Shown: positions 44,693-56,076 of the stretch, one piece after another
Layout of the letters: each line of letters begins with the position of its first letter
Position numbering within the stretch: position 1 is the stretch's first letter
Source of the DNA: Ambrosia x helenae
Lineage: Eukaryota; Streptophyta; Magnoliopsida; Asterales; Asteraceae
Direction of reading: 5' to 3'
Length of the DNA: 64,000 nt
NCBI GenBank assembly: GCA_030844895.1
Contig: CM061229.1
Span: forward strand, 109,862,975-109,926,974
Notes under the pieces: generated by a model
What the model was told of the DNA's origin: nothing
Seen by the model: the letters and a program-made list of their open reading frames with translations, nothing else
The model's database searches: none
Made by a program: the position numbers and the translations under genes

Positions 44693-47518
44693 TCAGACAC
44701 TGGATGTGTTGGACTCGTTATCTGATGTAGAGTCAGTTTTGACTAAGCTCTCTGGTGCTATCGCATGCAAATTATGGTTTTCGAACAACACCGGAGATGG
44801 GACAGCTTTGTAGTTTGCACTACTCGACTGTGAAGGTTCTTCTATGATGTGGTCAACTACATAAGCAATGTGCTTATAGCTCTCTAACTTTTTGTTTACT
44901 TTTTCAGCGAAGCACTTGATGGTTGCCATTTCTAACTTTGTGTTTTCCATTTCATTTATATAGTTGTTAATGGCAAGTTGCTTTAAAGACAAAGTCTTTT
45001 TCAATTCAGAAACATCCTTTTTGTAACCATCAAGTACTTTGTTGAATTCTTTTGCTTCCTTTTGATAAGTTTGACATTTTATTTTAGCACTCTCAAGTTG
45101 TACCTTGAGTTGCTTATTTTCTTCTGTCAAACTATCAAAAACGGAACATTTATCACAAACATGAGATTTAGATTGAGATTCAGTACTTACCGGTTTAGGT
45201 GGTTCATTCATTGCCATCAGTGCGAAATGAGCTTCCTTCCCTGCAAAGAATTTTGAGTAATCAATCTTTGTGCAGGCATCATCCACCATGCACGACTTGC
45301 GGGTCATTAGGAAATCTGCTTCAGCTAGAAACTGATCGATGTCATCGTCTAGTGAGTTCACACTAGCTTCTGAGTCAGAATCACTTTCCATGTCCGAGTC
45401 AGCCGAATCATATTGCTCTCCAACATCTATAACCGAATCAAGAATCATTCCTGATTTCTTGTCTTCACACTCATCCTTCACATCCTCATTCAACTCTTCT
45501 ATTTTCAACTCCGTCAACTTTTCTGTCACAAAATCTTCTTCAATTTCCACATGTTCATCCAAACTCATCTTTTGTGCCACACAAGCCACATTTCCTGTAG
45601 TAATCTCTTCCACTCCTAGTTGCATACCCGTCCAATCAAAACCTTCATCTTTTTGGATCACAAGTGCTTGGTTTTGATTTTCAGTTTGGGTTTGGGTTTG
45701 TGTGTTAGGTGTAGAGATGGGAATAATGGTTCGGTTTGAATTCTGTTGAGTTTGATTTTGAGATGTGGATTGTCTAGTATTGGTATTTTGTTGTGTGTTT
45801 TGACGGTTCTGGTAGTTGTTTTGAGGTTGAAAGCCAGAAATGTTGGGACTGTTGTATGATACCTTATTCTGGTTTTGGTTTTGTTGGTTTTGGTAGCTTG
45901 AGTTGAACGGGTTTCGATTACCTTGTTGAGTCGGCTGTGTACACTCTCTCTTGAAATGACCCTTCTCACCACAATTAAAACATGTGACCTTAGCTTTGTT
46001 AAAGCCATAAGTGGTGTTTGGAGAAGTAGAAAGGTCAGTTCTCCCTGTTTTCTGGATAAAATCAGTGGCTCTTCTCATGATGCTAGCAAACGCCCACTGT
46101 ATATCCATAAGCTCCATTTCCTCTTTATCGATTTGTGCATAGTCCTCATTGGTTAGATTGTTGTTCCCAATCTGACTAGCAACTAAATCGTTGTATGATG
46201 CAACCATTGCAGATACTAATGCTACATGCTGTTGAGCAATCTTAACAGTAACATTATTAAGGTTAGAAGTCTCTAACACAATCGGACTTTGGTTTGATTG
46301 TGTTTGAGTGATCTGCATTTGGTTCATGTGAGGATTATATGGTTGTTGTTGAGGTTGGCTGGCAGTGTAACAGGCAGCTTGTTGCATAGGTGAAAAAGGT
46401 GGAATGAAATTAGGTGTTTGATAGGATTGTGGTGTATATGATGAAGTTTGGGCTAGATAGTTAATTGGTGCTTTGGTGGGTTCAACAACATTAGACACAC
46501 AAGCAATATGAGGTGCAACATTTGAAGTAGAGCTGGAAGTAGAAAGAGAAGTAGATGTACCACTAACATACAACTCTGGGTTCTGTGGAATCTGTGCTCT
46601 CTTTGCTTTCCTCTTCTCCTCCATCTCTTTGTTCTCCAGTTTTTGTATGAACTCATTGATAGTCCAATACTGGTATGCATCTTTTTCTTTCAACACTTCA
46701 ATGTGTTGGTTCCAATATGGTGGTAAAGCATCAGCAAATTTATCCACCAGTTCAGACATAGGTATGCAAATCTCGTAACTCGAGAGCTCTGTGAGCAAGT
46801 GGCAATACCTTGGAACCAATTCTTTTAAAGTCTCGTTACCCATGTAACTAAAATTTTCGAACTCTTTGCGAAGCTCTTCCATTCTTAGCTTCCTAGTCTT
46901 CTCGTTACCATCATGTCTGTTTTTCAGCATATCCCACAACTGTTTTGAAGTAGTACACGATCCGAACTGATGCAGCAAGTCAGTGTTGATTGCCTGAGAT
47001 AATTGAGAAAACGCCTTTTTCTCGATCGCGAACTTCTTCTTCTCATCATCACTCAAGTTCTCCAATGATATAGGTTCACCTGTGTTCTCCAGAATAGGAG
47101 AAACATAACCTTTCACTATCATCTGCCATGCCTCGGCTCCCTCTAAGCCTTGTCCCTCCACATGTATCTTGAACTTTGTCTTCCATGTGTTATAGTCAAT
47201 CATATCCATGAGCTTTGGTGGACGATTTCCACTGCCTGATGATAGATTATGAATGAGTGTAGATATGGCATTGGTCGTCTGTGAGTGAACGACAGCTGCT
47301 GCTACTCCCCAATAGTCACCAATTGGTTGCTGTAATGGTTGCACAACTTGCTGAGGAGTAGAACTAGTCATAGCCATGTAGTTGATTGGCTGAGATGGTG
47401 GACTAGTCTTCTGGGCTGCAACTGTCCATGGATCTCTGGTTGTCTGCTGCTGTGGTGTTGGATTAGGTCTTGTCGTAGTTGGAAAGTTCCACATCTTAAC
47501 CTGTAAATGTTCAAACAC
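44693..47518 (-). CDS. gag, capsid/nucleocapsid (UBN2-type)
   Basis: 941 codons. The Gln/Pro/Thr-rich N-terminus is followed by the copia gag core (residues about 105-320: YNTWKTKFKIHVEGQ, SKQLWDMLKNRHDG, LVPRYCHLLTEL, LPPYWNQHIEVL). Then come a Gln/Asn-rich spacer, an intact CCHC knuckle (CFNCGEKGHFKREC, about 505-518), an acidic stretch, and a coiled-coil-like region (about 790-880) ending in TSDNESNTSSV. It would form the virus-like particle and bind RNA. The start at 47518 follows a ~600-base leader. The long C-terminal extension with coiled coil fits Sireviruses. Confidence 0.85.
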   Translation of the reverse strand: MFEHLQVKMWNFPTTTRPNPTPQQQTTRDPWTVAAQKTSPPSQPINYMAMTSSTPQQVVQPLQQPIGDYWGVAAAVVHSQTTNAISTLIHNLSSGSGNRPPKLMDMIDYNTWKTKFKIHVEGQGLEGAEAWQMIVKGYVSPILENTGEPISLENLSDDEKKKFAIEKKAFSQLSQAINTDLLHQFGSCTTSKQLWDMLKNRHDGNEKTRKLRMEELRKEFENFSYMGNETLKELVPRYCHLLTELSSYEICIPMSELVDKFADALPPYWNQHIEVLKEKDAYQYWTINEFIQKLENKEMEEKRKAKRAQIPQNPELYVSGTSTSLSTSSSTSNVAPHIACVSNVVEPTKAPINYLAQTSSYTPQSYQTPNFIPPFSPMQQAACYTASQPQQQPYNPHMNQMQITQTQSNQSPIVLETSNLNNVTVKIAQQHVALVSAMVASYNDLVASQIGNNNLTNEDYAQIDKEEMELMDIQWAFASIMRRATDFIQKTGRTDLSTSPNTTYGFNKAKVTCFNCGEKGHFKRECTQPTQQGNRNPFNSSYQNQQNQNQNKVSYNSPNISGFQPQNNYQNRQNTQQNTNTRQSTSQNQTQQNSNRTIIPISTPNTQTQTQTENQNQALVIQKDEGFDWTGMQLGVEEITTGNVACVAQKMSLDEHVEIEEDFVTEKLTELKIEELNEDVKDECEDKKSGMILDSVIDVGEQYDSADSDMESDSDSEASVNSLDDDIDQFLAEADFLMTRKSCMVDDACTKIDYSKFFAGKEAHFALMAMNEPPKPVSTESQSKSHVCDKCSVFDSLTEENKQLKVQLESAKIKCQTYQKEAKEFNKVLDGYKKDVSELKKTLSLKQLAINNYINEMENTKLEMATIKCFAEKVNKKLESYKHIAYVVDHIIEEPSQSSSANYKAVPSPVLFENHNLHAIAPESLVKTDSTSDNESNTSSV

Positions 47519-48120
47519 GAAAAGATTAGAAAAATTTTAAAACAGGTTTTACCTTCGCACTAACGTATGGTCGAATGAGGAAAATTCTTCTCCTTCGACC
47601 GTTTGGAAAGGTACGAATGTGGACTATGACAACACACAAACTCTTTCGACCGTTTGTTCTCTCTTTCGACCGTTTGTTCCCTCCTTCGACCGTTCGATTG
47701 GTCGAATGAAACTCTGATGGTCGAATGTACAACAATAAGCTATGAAACTCTACGTTCGACCACAAAATCAACACCTTCGACCAAAAATTCACTCGTTTGA
47801 CCAAAATCACTCACACATTCGACCGTTCTCTCTAGGTTCGACCCTACTCTTTCAAAAACGGTTATTCTTTGAAAATCAGTTAATTTTGATCATGTTTATC
47901 AAATGTTGATAGATTTTGATGATTTTAATCAGGTTTTGATCCGGAATTGATTTGGAACAAGTTTATCAAAGAGAATTATTCATTTTAACCATGAAAACAA
48001 GTTCTAATCAATCAAAAACTCATCAAATCAGTTTGTTCTATGAAAACATAAACTTTTTGACCAAAATTGGGTCCAAATCAACTGAGAAACAATCAATTTG
48101 TGGTTGTTTGATCCAGAATG
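47519..48120 (-). other. gag leader with GGTCGAA/TTCGACC cluster
   Basis: About 600 bases between PBS and gag. Eleven or so TTCGACC or GGTCGAA words lie at 47545-47840, one as the palindrome-like TTCGACCGTTCGATTGGTCG. No gene. Confidence 0.6.
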
Positions 48121-48132
48121 GCTCTGATACCA
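48121..48132 (-). promoter_or_regulatory. primer binding site, tRNA-iMet
   Basis: TGGTATCAGAGC on the minus strand, three bases from the LTR end; complementary to the 3' end of initiator methionine tRNA, as in most plant copia elements. Confidence 0.9.
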
Positions 48133-48135
48133 CTT

Positions 48136-48482
48136 TGTATGTGCTAAAGGATCGATAAATCTACAAAGAAATGATCAAACAAGTTTGATTTAGGTGCGGA
48201 AATCCTAAACCAATCACAAAATGATAATCAATCAGATCAAAACAAACAAATCATCATTCAAAGCTTTTCTCATTAATAAACAACTCAATTACACGTTAAT
48301 ATGATCAAAACATTAAAGACACAACGTGAATTAAGCTTAACAAAACTCTAGAGAGACACACTGAAAATGGAGGGAACAATAATGACTGAACTACATTCAA
48401 AAAATCAGCTTGACCTATTTATAGGCTGCACATTCGCCCATCACATAGGTACGAATGTGCACATTCGACCAAACAGACTGGT
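48136..48482 (-). repeat. 5' LTR of the minus-strand copia element, truncated
   Basis: 347 bases matching 32245-32591 with three substitutions. The remaining ~189 bases of U3 are missing because the next copia element begins at 48483. TATA box at 48416-48423. Confidence 0.9.
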
Positions 48483-49185
48483 TGTTAGGACAAAAAGGAT
48501 TGGTGAAACCACTTTTGCAAACCTTAGTCTAATTCACCTTCTGTCAAAATACTCTAAGTATGGAACTGCTGAAGACAAGGAATCAAACTGCTGAAGAAGA
48601 GATTCAGAAGTACTGAAGAAGAAGTCATCAGAAGTTCTGAAGTTCAAACCAGACACTTCAACTGAAGAACTGCTGAAGACAAACTACTCATCAGTAGTTT
48701 GTCATTCATCAGTACTTAAAGAAGATCTTTTCCACCACCCTTGTATATCAGTAGTTTAATACTTTAGTATTTCTTTTTACTTTATGTACAAGTTCCAAGA
48801 CTGCAACTTGTTGCAACTTGTTTCTGAACTTGCTTTTTGGCAAGGTTCATGTATTTGTAAAGTCTATAAATAGAAGGATTCATCCTTCTGTTTTAGACAT
48901 TGATTTTAATACAAGAAATCCTTCAACTCTTATTATTGTTATTTCCATTTCGTGTTTACTGAGAATCTGTCAAAGTGTTTCATTCTCATTCAATACTTAG
49001 ATTCTCAATAAACACTTCTCATTTATTAGTTCTTGATTCCAGGGGGAGTAATAACTCCTGTTGATAAAGTGTAGCTATAAACTTATAAACATTCCGCTGT
49101 GCTAACACTCACAAAGAACTTGCTAAACACTTAAGTGTCTACTAGCAAGTTCAAACTAAAAGAGCAGCTTAATACTGATCCAACA
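48483..49185 (+). repeat. 5' LTR of the second copia element, 703 bp
   Basis: Starts TGTTAGGACAAAAAGG and ends TGATCCAACA. It contains TACTGAAGAAG/CAGAAGT-like words and a TATA-like TCTATAAATAGA at 48862-48873. Confidence 0.8.
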
Positions 49186-49187
49186 AT

Positions 49188-49199
49188 TGGTATTAGAGC
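49188..49199 (+). promoter_or_regulatory. primer binding site, tRNA-iMet, one mismatch
   Basis: TGGTATTAGAGC, differing at one base from the usual TGGTATCAGAGC, two bases after the LTR end. Confidence 0.8.
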
Positions 49200-49380
49200 A
49201 CTGGTTTATCTGATCACATATCAATCTAACAAATTGAGAATCAGACACAGGCTCTTGTTGATATTCAATAAAGGATTATAAGCTCACTTTTTTCAACATC
49301 CATCACTTTAAGAGATATTTGACAAATCAATACTCTTTAAAATAGATCCTCATAATACTGATTTTGCCACTAAACCTGCC

Positions 49381-51861
49381 ATGCTTGTAAGAAATGAATA
49401 TAACATATGGCAAAAGAGAATGGCACATACCTTGTCACAAACCAACACAGGTTGTTGGAGATCTGTGATATATGGTCCTCATAAACCAGTAAACATAAAT
49501 CTTGAAACTAAGGAAGAGATTCCAAAAGAACCAAAAGACTATACTGATGATGATTTCCTAAAACTTGAGCTTGATGCAAAAGCTTTTTCTATGTTGGCAA
49601 TGGCACTCCCAAATGAAATCTATTCTGACCTATTACATTGTGATAGTGCCAAAGAGCTTTGGGACTGCCTAAAAGAACAGTTTGGAGGAACTGAAGAGGT
49701 GATTGCCAACACCAGAGAAATCTTGGCTCAACAATATGAAACTTTTGCTCACATTAATGGGGAAACTTTAACTCAGCAATTTGAAAGATTTTCCTCATTA
49801 ATATCTGAGCTAAAACTAAATGGTCAGACCTATACAACTGTATCTATGCTTCATAGATTTTTAAGGTCTTTACCTGATAAATGGGAAACATACTCAATAG
49901 TCTTAAGATCTTCACCAGATTTTAGCTCCCTCACTCTTACAAAACTTCATGGGAGATTACTTACTTTTGAGAGAGAAATTGATCAAAAGAAAAAGTTACA
50001 AAACTCTGGTAAAACTGCTGATGACTATCTACCTGGTAGTACAGCACTATTGGGCAAGACTCACCAACTTGTTCAAATAGTTTTGGATCTTTTGACCACA
50101 TTGACATAACTGCTGGGATCTCATCTGAAAGATCATTCCCAGGTTATGACAATAATGACTTTGGTCAAACTGCTGATAACATGTGTTTTATCATGGATGA
50201 CTTAAATAGTTTCAGCAGTGATGACCTTGAAGAAATGGATATTTTGCACCAACTGGCCATGTTAAGTTTAAAAACAAATAAATTTTACAAAAGGTCAGGA
50301 AGGAAGTTTCCAGGACTTAACAGTTCTACAAAAATTGGTTTTGACAAATCTAAACTTAGATGTCATAAGTGTCAAAAGTTGGGACACTTTGCTAGAGAAT
50401 GTAGAAGCTCTGGCTTTAACCAATCTCAGTCTGGAAACAATTTTAACCCCAATTATAACAGGAATAATGGAACACAAGGGAGTGCACATTTTGTACAGGC
50501 ACAAGCTCCACAACACCAATATGTGCCACAAGTACAATATGTACAGATGCCTGCTCAACAGATGCAGAGCCAACAATCAATCCCTCCCTTTCCAGCTGCT
50601 CAAGAACCTCCACAGCAACAACAACCCTCTCAACAAAGTTTTTTTTACCTCAGGGTATGTTGACTGGAGCAGTCTTCCTTTTGACACCACAGAGTGCAAT
50701 CCTGATGCAGACAACAAAATGTTTGACATCAACTGGGGAGAGCCTGACAATGGCAGAAAGAACTTTGCCTTAATGGCATTTGAGGGATGCTCCTCAAAAT
50801 CTGCCTTGTCACAGGTATCAAAAGAATCTTTGACAAAACTATGTTCAAATTCATGCAAAGACTCTTTTGCTCTCATAAGAGAGACAAATGTGCACTTACA
50901 AGGAAAAGCCAATGACTCTGAGAGAAAACTCACTCAGATAAAATGTGATTTAGAAAGAAAACTTTCTGCAAAAACAAAAGAAGTTTCTAAATTGACTAAC
51001 TCTGCTATTGAAACCCAAGCACAAATCAAAATAATGTTTAATGACCTAGGAAATGTCAGACAAGAGCTTGCTGACACCAAGGTCACATGTGAAAAATGGG
51101 TGGAATCTTGTAAGGGGTACCAACTATTGCTAAACAAACAAAGTGCTTCAAATGTTAGGTTTGGCATAGGGTACAATCACACTGAAACACCAACAGATTT
51201 CTCTCCCAAAACTACTGAAGATGGGAGAAAAATTGTTTCAGGTGAAACTTCTGAAGAGGAAGAATGCACATCTTTCCATGAAAACTTTCTAAAATCACAT
51301 AAAGAAAGTTCTTCAGAAGTATTGATTAAATCTGACTTTAAGTCATCAGCAGTTTCAACTACATCAGGTGTTGAGAACCTGAAAACTACTGATGACCTAA
51401 AACCAATCAAAACTGTCAGAGATTTGTCTTTGAAAGAAAAGACAAAAGAATGTGAAATTTGTGGTCTGTTCAACCACAAAACAGAATTTTGCAGATATAG
51501 AAAGGGTATTCAGTTTAATAAGAAAAATCAACAACTGGTTGTGGGGGAACAAATCAAAAATGATTATGCAAAAACCTTTTCTCCCAAGAAACAACAACCA
51601 GCAAAAACCCTTTCTCAGAAAAAGACAAAATCTCAACAAAAGTCTTTTTCTCAAAATTCTCCTTCAGTAGTTAGACCTAAATCATCAGCAGTTTCACAAA
51701 CTGCTGAGATTAAAAATCTTATGAACATGGTACAACTACTAATGACCAAAGTTGATGGTGGTCCTCAAAAGGATACCACCATTGTGCTTAATGCAAAATC
51801 CATTGCCAAAAAGACATGGATTTCTAAACTTGGTCAAGAACAAACTGTAAATGTTCTCTAG
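49381..51861 (+). pseudogene. gag of the second copia element, two frameshifts
   Basis: The frame from ATG 49381 gives the gag core (NEYNIWQKRMAHTLSQ, DLLHCDSAKELWDCLKEQFGG, LTQQFERFSSLISEL). It is open upstream to 49312 without an ATG, so the native start may be lost. Reading shifts near 50050, continues with an intact knuckle (CHKCQKLGHFAREC) and a Gln-rich region, then shifts again in a T8 run near 50640. The last part has a coiled-coil-like segment (about 50900-51150) and a second CCHC box (CEICGLFNHKTEFC). It ends in TVNVL* just before a short WVPKSN* stretch. Two zinc boxes and a long C-terminus parallel the minus-strand element's gag. Confidence 0.85.
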
Positions 51862-51917
51862 AGCAAACCCAAAGCCAAACTGGCTTGGGTTCCTAAATCT
51901 AACTAATTTGCTATATT

Positions 51918-54575
51918 GTGCAGAGAGTTTCCAGAGGCTTGAATAGCATTTGGTATGTAGACAGTGGAGGCTCAATGCACATGACAGGATGCAGATACCT
52001 GATAAACAATTTTATCAGTCAAAGAGATGGATCTGTGTCCTTTGGGAACAATGCTAAGGGATATGTGCTAGGACATGGCAATGTCTCCTCTGGCAAAATA
52101 CAGTTTGACAAGGTCAATCTGGTTGAAAACCTTGAGTACAACTTGCTTAGTGTGTCACAAATGTGTGATAAAGGATATTTTTCCTTTTTCACAAAGACAG
52201 CATGCAAGATCATATCACCAGAAGGCCAGAAGTTGATAGAGAAGATCATTGAAGATCATACTTTGTTAATTGCCAAAAGATGTGGCAATGTCTATGTAGT
52301 GGACATTGAAAAAGACAAAGTACTGAACAACACTGCCTGTTTCTTCTCAAGGGCATCAACTTCAGAAACTGATCTCTGGCACAGGAGACTTGGCCATGTG
52401 AACTTTAAAACCATAAATAAAGTCACAAAAATGGGCTTGGTCAGAGGTCTACCCTTAAAAGTATACCAGTGTCAAGAACACTGTGTATCCTATTTAAAGG
52501 GTAAACAGCATAAGTCCTCCTATAAGTCTATTGAAGAATCAAAAACAAATGCATGTCTTCAACTACTCCATATGGACTTATTTGGGCCTGTAAAGATCAC
52601 GAGCCTTGGTAAAAAGAAGTACTGCTTAGTCATCATTGATGACTACTCAAGATTTACATGGGTATTCTTCTTATTTTCCAAGGATGAGGCTGCTGAAATC
52701 ATCAAGTTCTTCATTCTACAAGTAGAGAAGCAATACTCTCTACCTGTCAAAACCATTAGAAGTGATAATGGGACAGAGTTCAGGAACAAAACTCTGAATG
52801 ACTTCTGTTTGTCTAAAGGGATTATTAGACAATTCAGTGTTGCCAGAACTCCTGAACAAAATGGTGTGGTAGAAAGGAAGAACAGAACTTTAATAGAAGG
52901 AGCAAGAACAATGTTAGCTGATTCTGGCCTACCTTTATACTTCTGGGCAGAAGCAGTTAACACATCATGTTATGTTCAAAATAGAGTTCTTGATGTCAAG
53001 AGACATTCAAAGACTGCCTATGAAGTTCTTCATGGCATGAAGCCCCTTATCTCCTTTTTCAGGGCTTTTGGATGTCAATGTTTCATCTTGAACATCAAGG
53101 AATCTATTTCAAAGTTTGCTGCCAAAGTTGACTCAGGTTACTTTCTTGGTTATTCATCAACTAGAAAAGCCTACAAGGTTTTTAACTCAAAAACCAGGAT
53201 AGTAGAAGAAACACTGAATGTCAAGTTCAATGAGTCAAAACACACTCTCATTCCAGCACATCCTGCTGAACTCTTTGACCTTGACAACTTTCATTTTGAA
53301 CCTGAAACGACTGTCACTTCATCCAAACCTACTTATTATGGTGATCAAAGGTTTGATGATGAGGATCCAGCACCATGGACTCCTCAAACAGTCATTAAGT
53401 CAACTTCAAAACCATCAGAAGTTTCACAAACTTCTGATTCAACAAATACTGAAGGCCAAACTCAAACATCTGCTTCAGCACCTGCAACTACTGAAGAAAC
53501 TGAAACTGCTGAACCAGATATAATAGACCTCAGTAGTTTGTTTGAAGAACATGAGCCACCAACACCTGTCAGTGGTTTACAACAACTGATCGAACACAAA
53601 GATCATCCACTTGATCAAATCATGGGTGATATTGCGTCAGGTGTTCTTACAAGAAACCAGCTTTCCAACTTTTGTCTATTCTCAGCATTTATTTCACAGT
53701 TGGAACCAAAGAAGTACCAGGAAGCCCTCAAAGACAACAATTGGGTGCAGGCAATGCAAGATGAATTGCTTCAATTCAACAAGCAACAGGTATGGGAAAT
53801 CTGTCCCTTACCACCAAACAAGCAACCAATTGGCACAAGATGGGTTTTCAGGAACAAACAAGATGAAGCTGGTATGATAATAAAGAACAAGGCAAGACTG
53901 GTAGTACAAGGTTACTCTCAAGAAGAAGGCATTGACTATGATGAAACCTTTGCCCCAGTTGCAAGGCTTGAGGCCATCAGGTTATTTCTGGCCTATGCCA
54001 TTTCCAACAAAATAAAAGTTTATCAAATGGATGTCAAAAGTGCATTTTTGTATGGAAAGATAAAAGAGGAAGTGTATGTTTGTCAGCCACCTGGGTTTGA
54101 GGATCCTTCTCATCCTGAGTGGGTGTACAAACTAGACAAAGCTCTTTATGGGCTCAAACAGGCTCCAAGAGCCTGGTATGATACACTTTCAACCTTTTTA
54201 CTCAAAAATAACTTCAAAAGAGATGCCATTGATAAAACACTTTTCATAAAACATGTTGGAAATCATATCTTACTTGTTCAAATATATGTTGATGATATCA
54301 TTTTTGGTTCAACAAACACAAAATTGTGTGATGAATTTAAGAAACTCATGCAATCAAAATTTGAGATGAGTACAATGGGGGAACTACAGTACTTTTTGGG
54401 ACTGCAGATTAAACAACAAACAAATGGAACTTTTATACATCAATCAAAATATGTTAAAGAATTATTAAACAAATTTTCTTTACAAGACTGTAAATCATGT
54501 TCCACCCCCATGACACCAACCACACAAGTTGAACCAGATGATCAAGGAAAACAGGTTGATCAAACCATGTACAGC
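51918..54575 (+). pseudogene. pol of the second copia element, truncated in RT
   Basis: Protease: WYVDSGGSMHMTG at residues 12-24, with DSG intact. Integrase: WHRRLGH is present, but the second Cys pair reads HCVSYLKGKQH, with Tyr in place of the final Cys. The DDE core is complete (HMDLFGPV, IRSDNGTEF, NGVVERKNRT). A Thr/Ser-rich linker follows, then RT with ARLVVQGYSQEEGIDYDETF, VYQMDVKSAFLYG and LVQIYVDDIIFGST. The frame is open to 54695, but similarity ends at about 54572 (KQVDQTMY). The RNase H domain is missing. Integrase zinc binding is probably impaired. Confidence 0.9.
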
Positions 54576-56039
54576 ACGACGCGACCCCTCCACCGTTGCG
54601 CATTTGCCAACACCACCTTGCGCATCTGTAGGCGCATTGGCAGCACCAAATTGCCAACACCACACTGCTCACCGGTAGGTCACTGGCGACCGTAGTCTTT
54701 TCAACCCCAATGCTCAAGTCTGTTGTCGCCTCGCCCAAACAACATTGCGCACCCGTAGGTGCAAACTTAGTGAACAACCAGCTGCCCTCCTCCCTGAAAA
54801 AATGGGAAAATAAACCGTTACACCAGTGTAATATAGTTATATTAAAAATTGCGACCAAAAACAAAAAACCGTTTCTATTGTACCTGCGTTATTGCCAGCC
54901 GGACGTGCGTGAACACAGCTGTACACATCGTGCACTACCCTAGAAGGTGGATCGTCCCCAACAACAGTATCTTGCATACTCGTCGTTCAACTGCACGAAA
55001 AAATCTAAAAACATATATGTAAAATCTAATTTACACCTATGAAAAAAAATTGTATAAAAATTACAATTAAATGGGGCAAAACATTTTACATCAGTGTGAA
55101 AAAAACAGTTTAATGGCACAAAGTTTAACAATGGTGATATAATAATCAATGTAAAAAATCTAATGTCATTTACACCAGTGTAAAAACAGTTTAATGTAAT
55201 AACCAGTCTACACACATAAAAGCTTGCACATAAAATCATCAATGTAAAATCTAATGACACAAGTTTAACAATGGTGATATAATTATCAGACAATCATAAC
55301 TGAGCCCAAAATATGCAGGTTTTAGTTTATACCATATTTACAAATTAAAGATGCTACAAAATCATTTCCTAATTATCTTTATAGCAAAAAAAATAAACTC
55401 CCATACTTTTACAAAGATTAAACACACCAGATCTAAAAACTTATTACACAACTATACTAACCCTAACCCTATTCATCAACCGAAATCATCATCAACCCAA
55501 AAGCAATATCATCTTCTTATATGAAAAAAAAACCTATTCATCAACCAAAAACCAACATCAAACACAAAGCTTACACCAGTGTTTACTTACCTTTTATAAA
55601 AAAAAACCCCATCATTGTCTTCAAGCAGCATCATCATCTTCAAACACGCATCATCTTCTTCTTCAAACCAACATCATCATCTTCAAGCATCATCATCATC
55701 GTCGTCGTCTTTTCAAGAAGCAACATCATCTTAAAAAAAAACCCATTCATCGTCGTCGTCTTTTCAACAATCTGTTTCATCATCATCGAAGGATCGACAT
55801 CAAAGCTTGCACCATCACCCCAGATCTGCAACACCTGCTCATCTCCTTCGAATAATCCGTTCATCTTGTTTGAATAGATCTGTAACACATCAAGCTTGCA
55901 CCCACACCACCAGATCTGTTCATCGAAGGATCGACATATCTGTTCATCAAAAGCTTTGTTTCATCGAAGGATCTTGCTCGAACAAATATGTTTCCTCATC
56001 ATCGAATTATCTATTTCCTCATCATCGTTGTTGTTGTTG

Positions 56040-56076
<37 letters not shown>

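Larger units (their letters stand above)
32245..48482 (-). mobile_element. Sirevirus-like Ty1/copia retrotransposon
   Basis: The order on the minus strand is: 5' LTR (48482-48136, truncated), tRNA-iMet PBS, gag, pol in the copia order protease-integrase-RT-RNase H, a long envelope-like frame, polypurine tract and 3' LTR (32780-32245). An extra 3' frame and long leader with repeated motifs point to the Sirevirus (SIRE/Maximus) lineage. Over the 347 bases shared by both LTRs I count three mismatches and no indels, so insertion is recent. pol contains a gypsy solo LTR and one nonsense codon, and the integrase lacks its catalytic Glu. The copy is therefore not autonomous. The 5' LTR is cut at 48482 by a second copia element. 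Confidence 0.9.
48483..54575 (+). mobile_element. second Ty1/copia element, 3'-truncated
   Basis: 5' LTR, PBS, gag with two CCHC boxes, then pol through most of RT on the plus strand. It starts inside the LTR of the minus-strand element and stops at about 54575 in the middle of RT/RNase H, where unrelated sequence follows. No 3' LTR and no continuation of the interrupted host LTR are found downstream. Confidence 0.85.
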
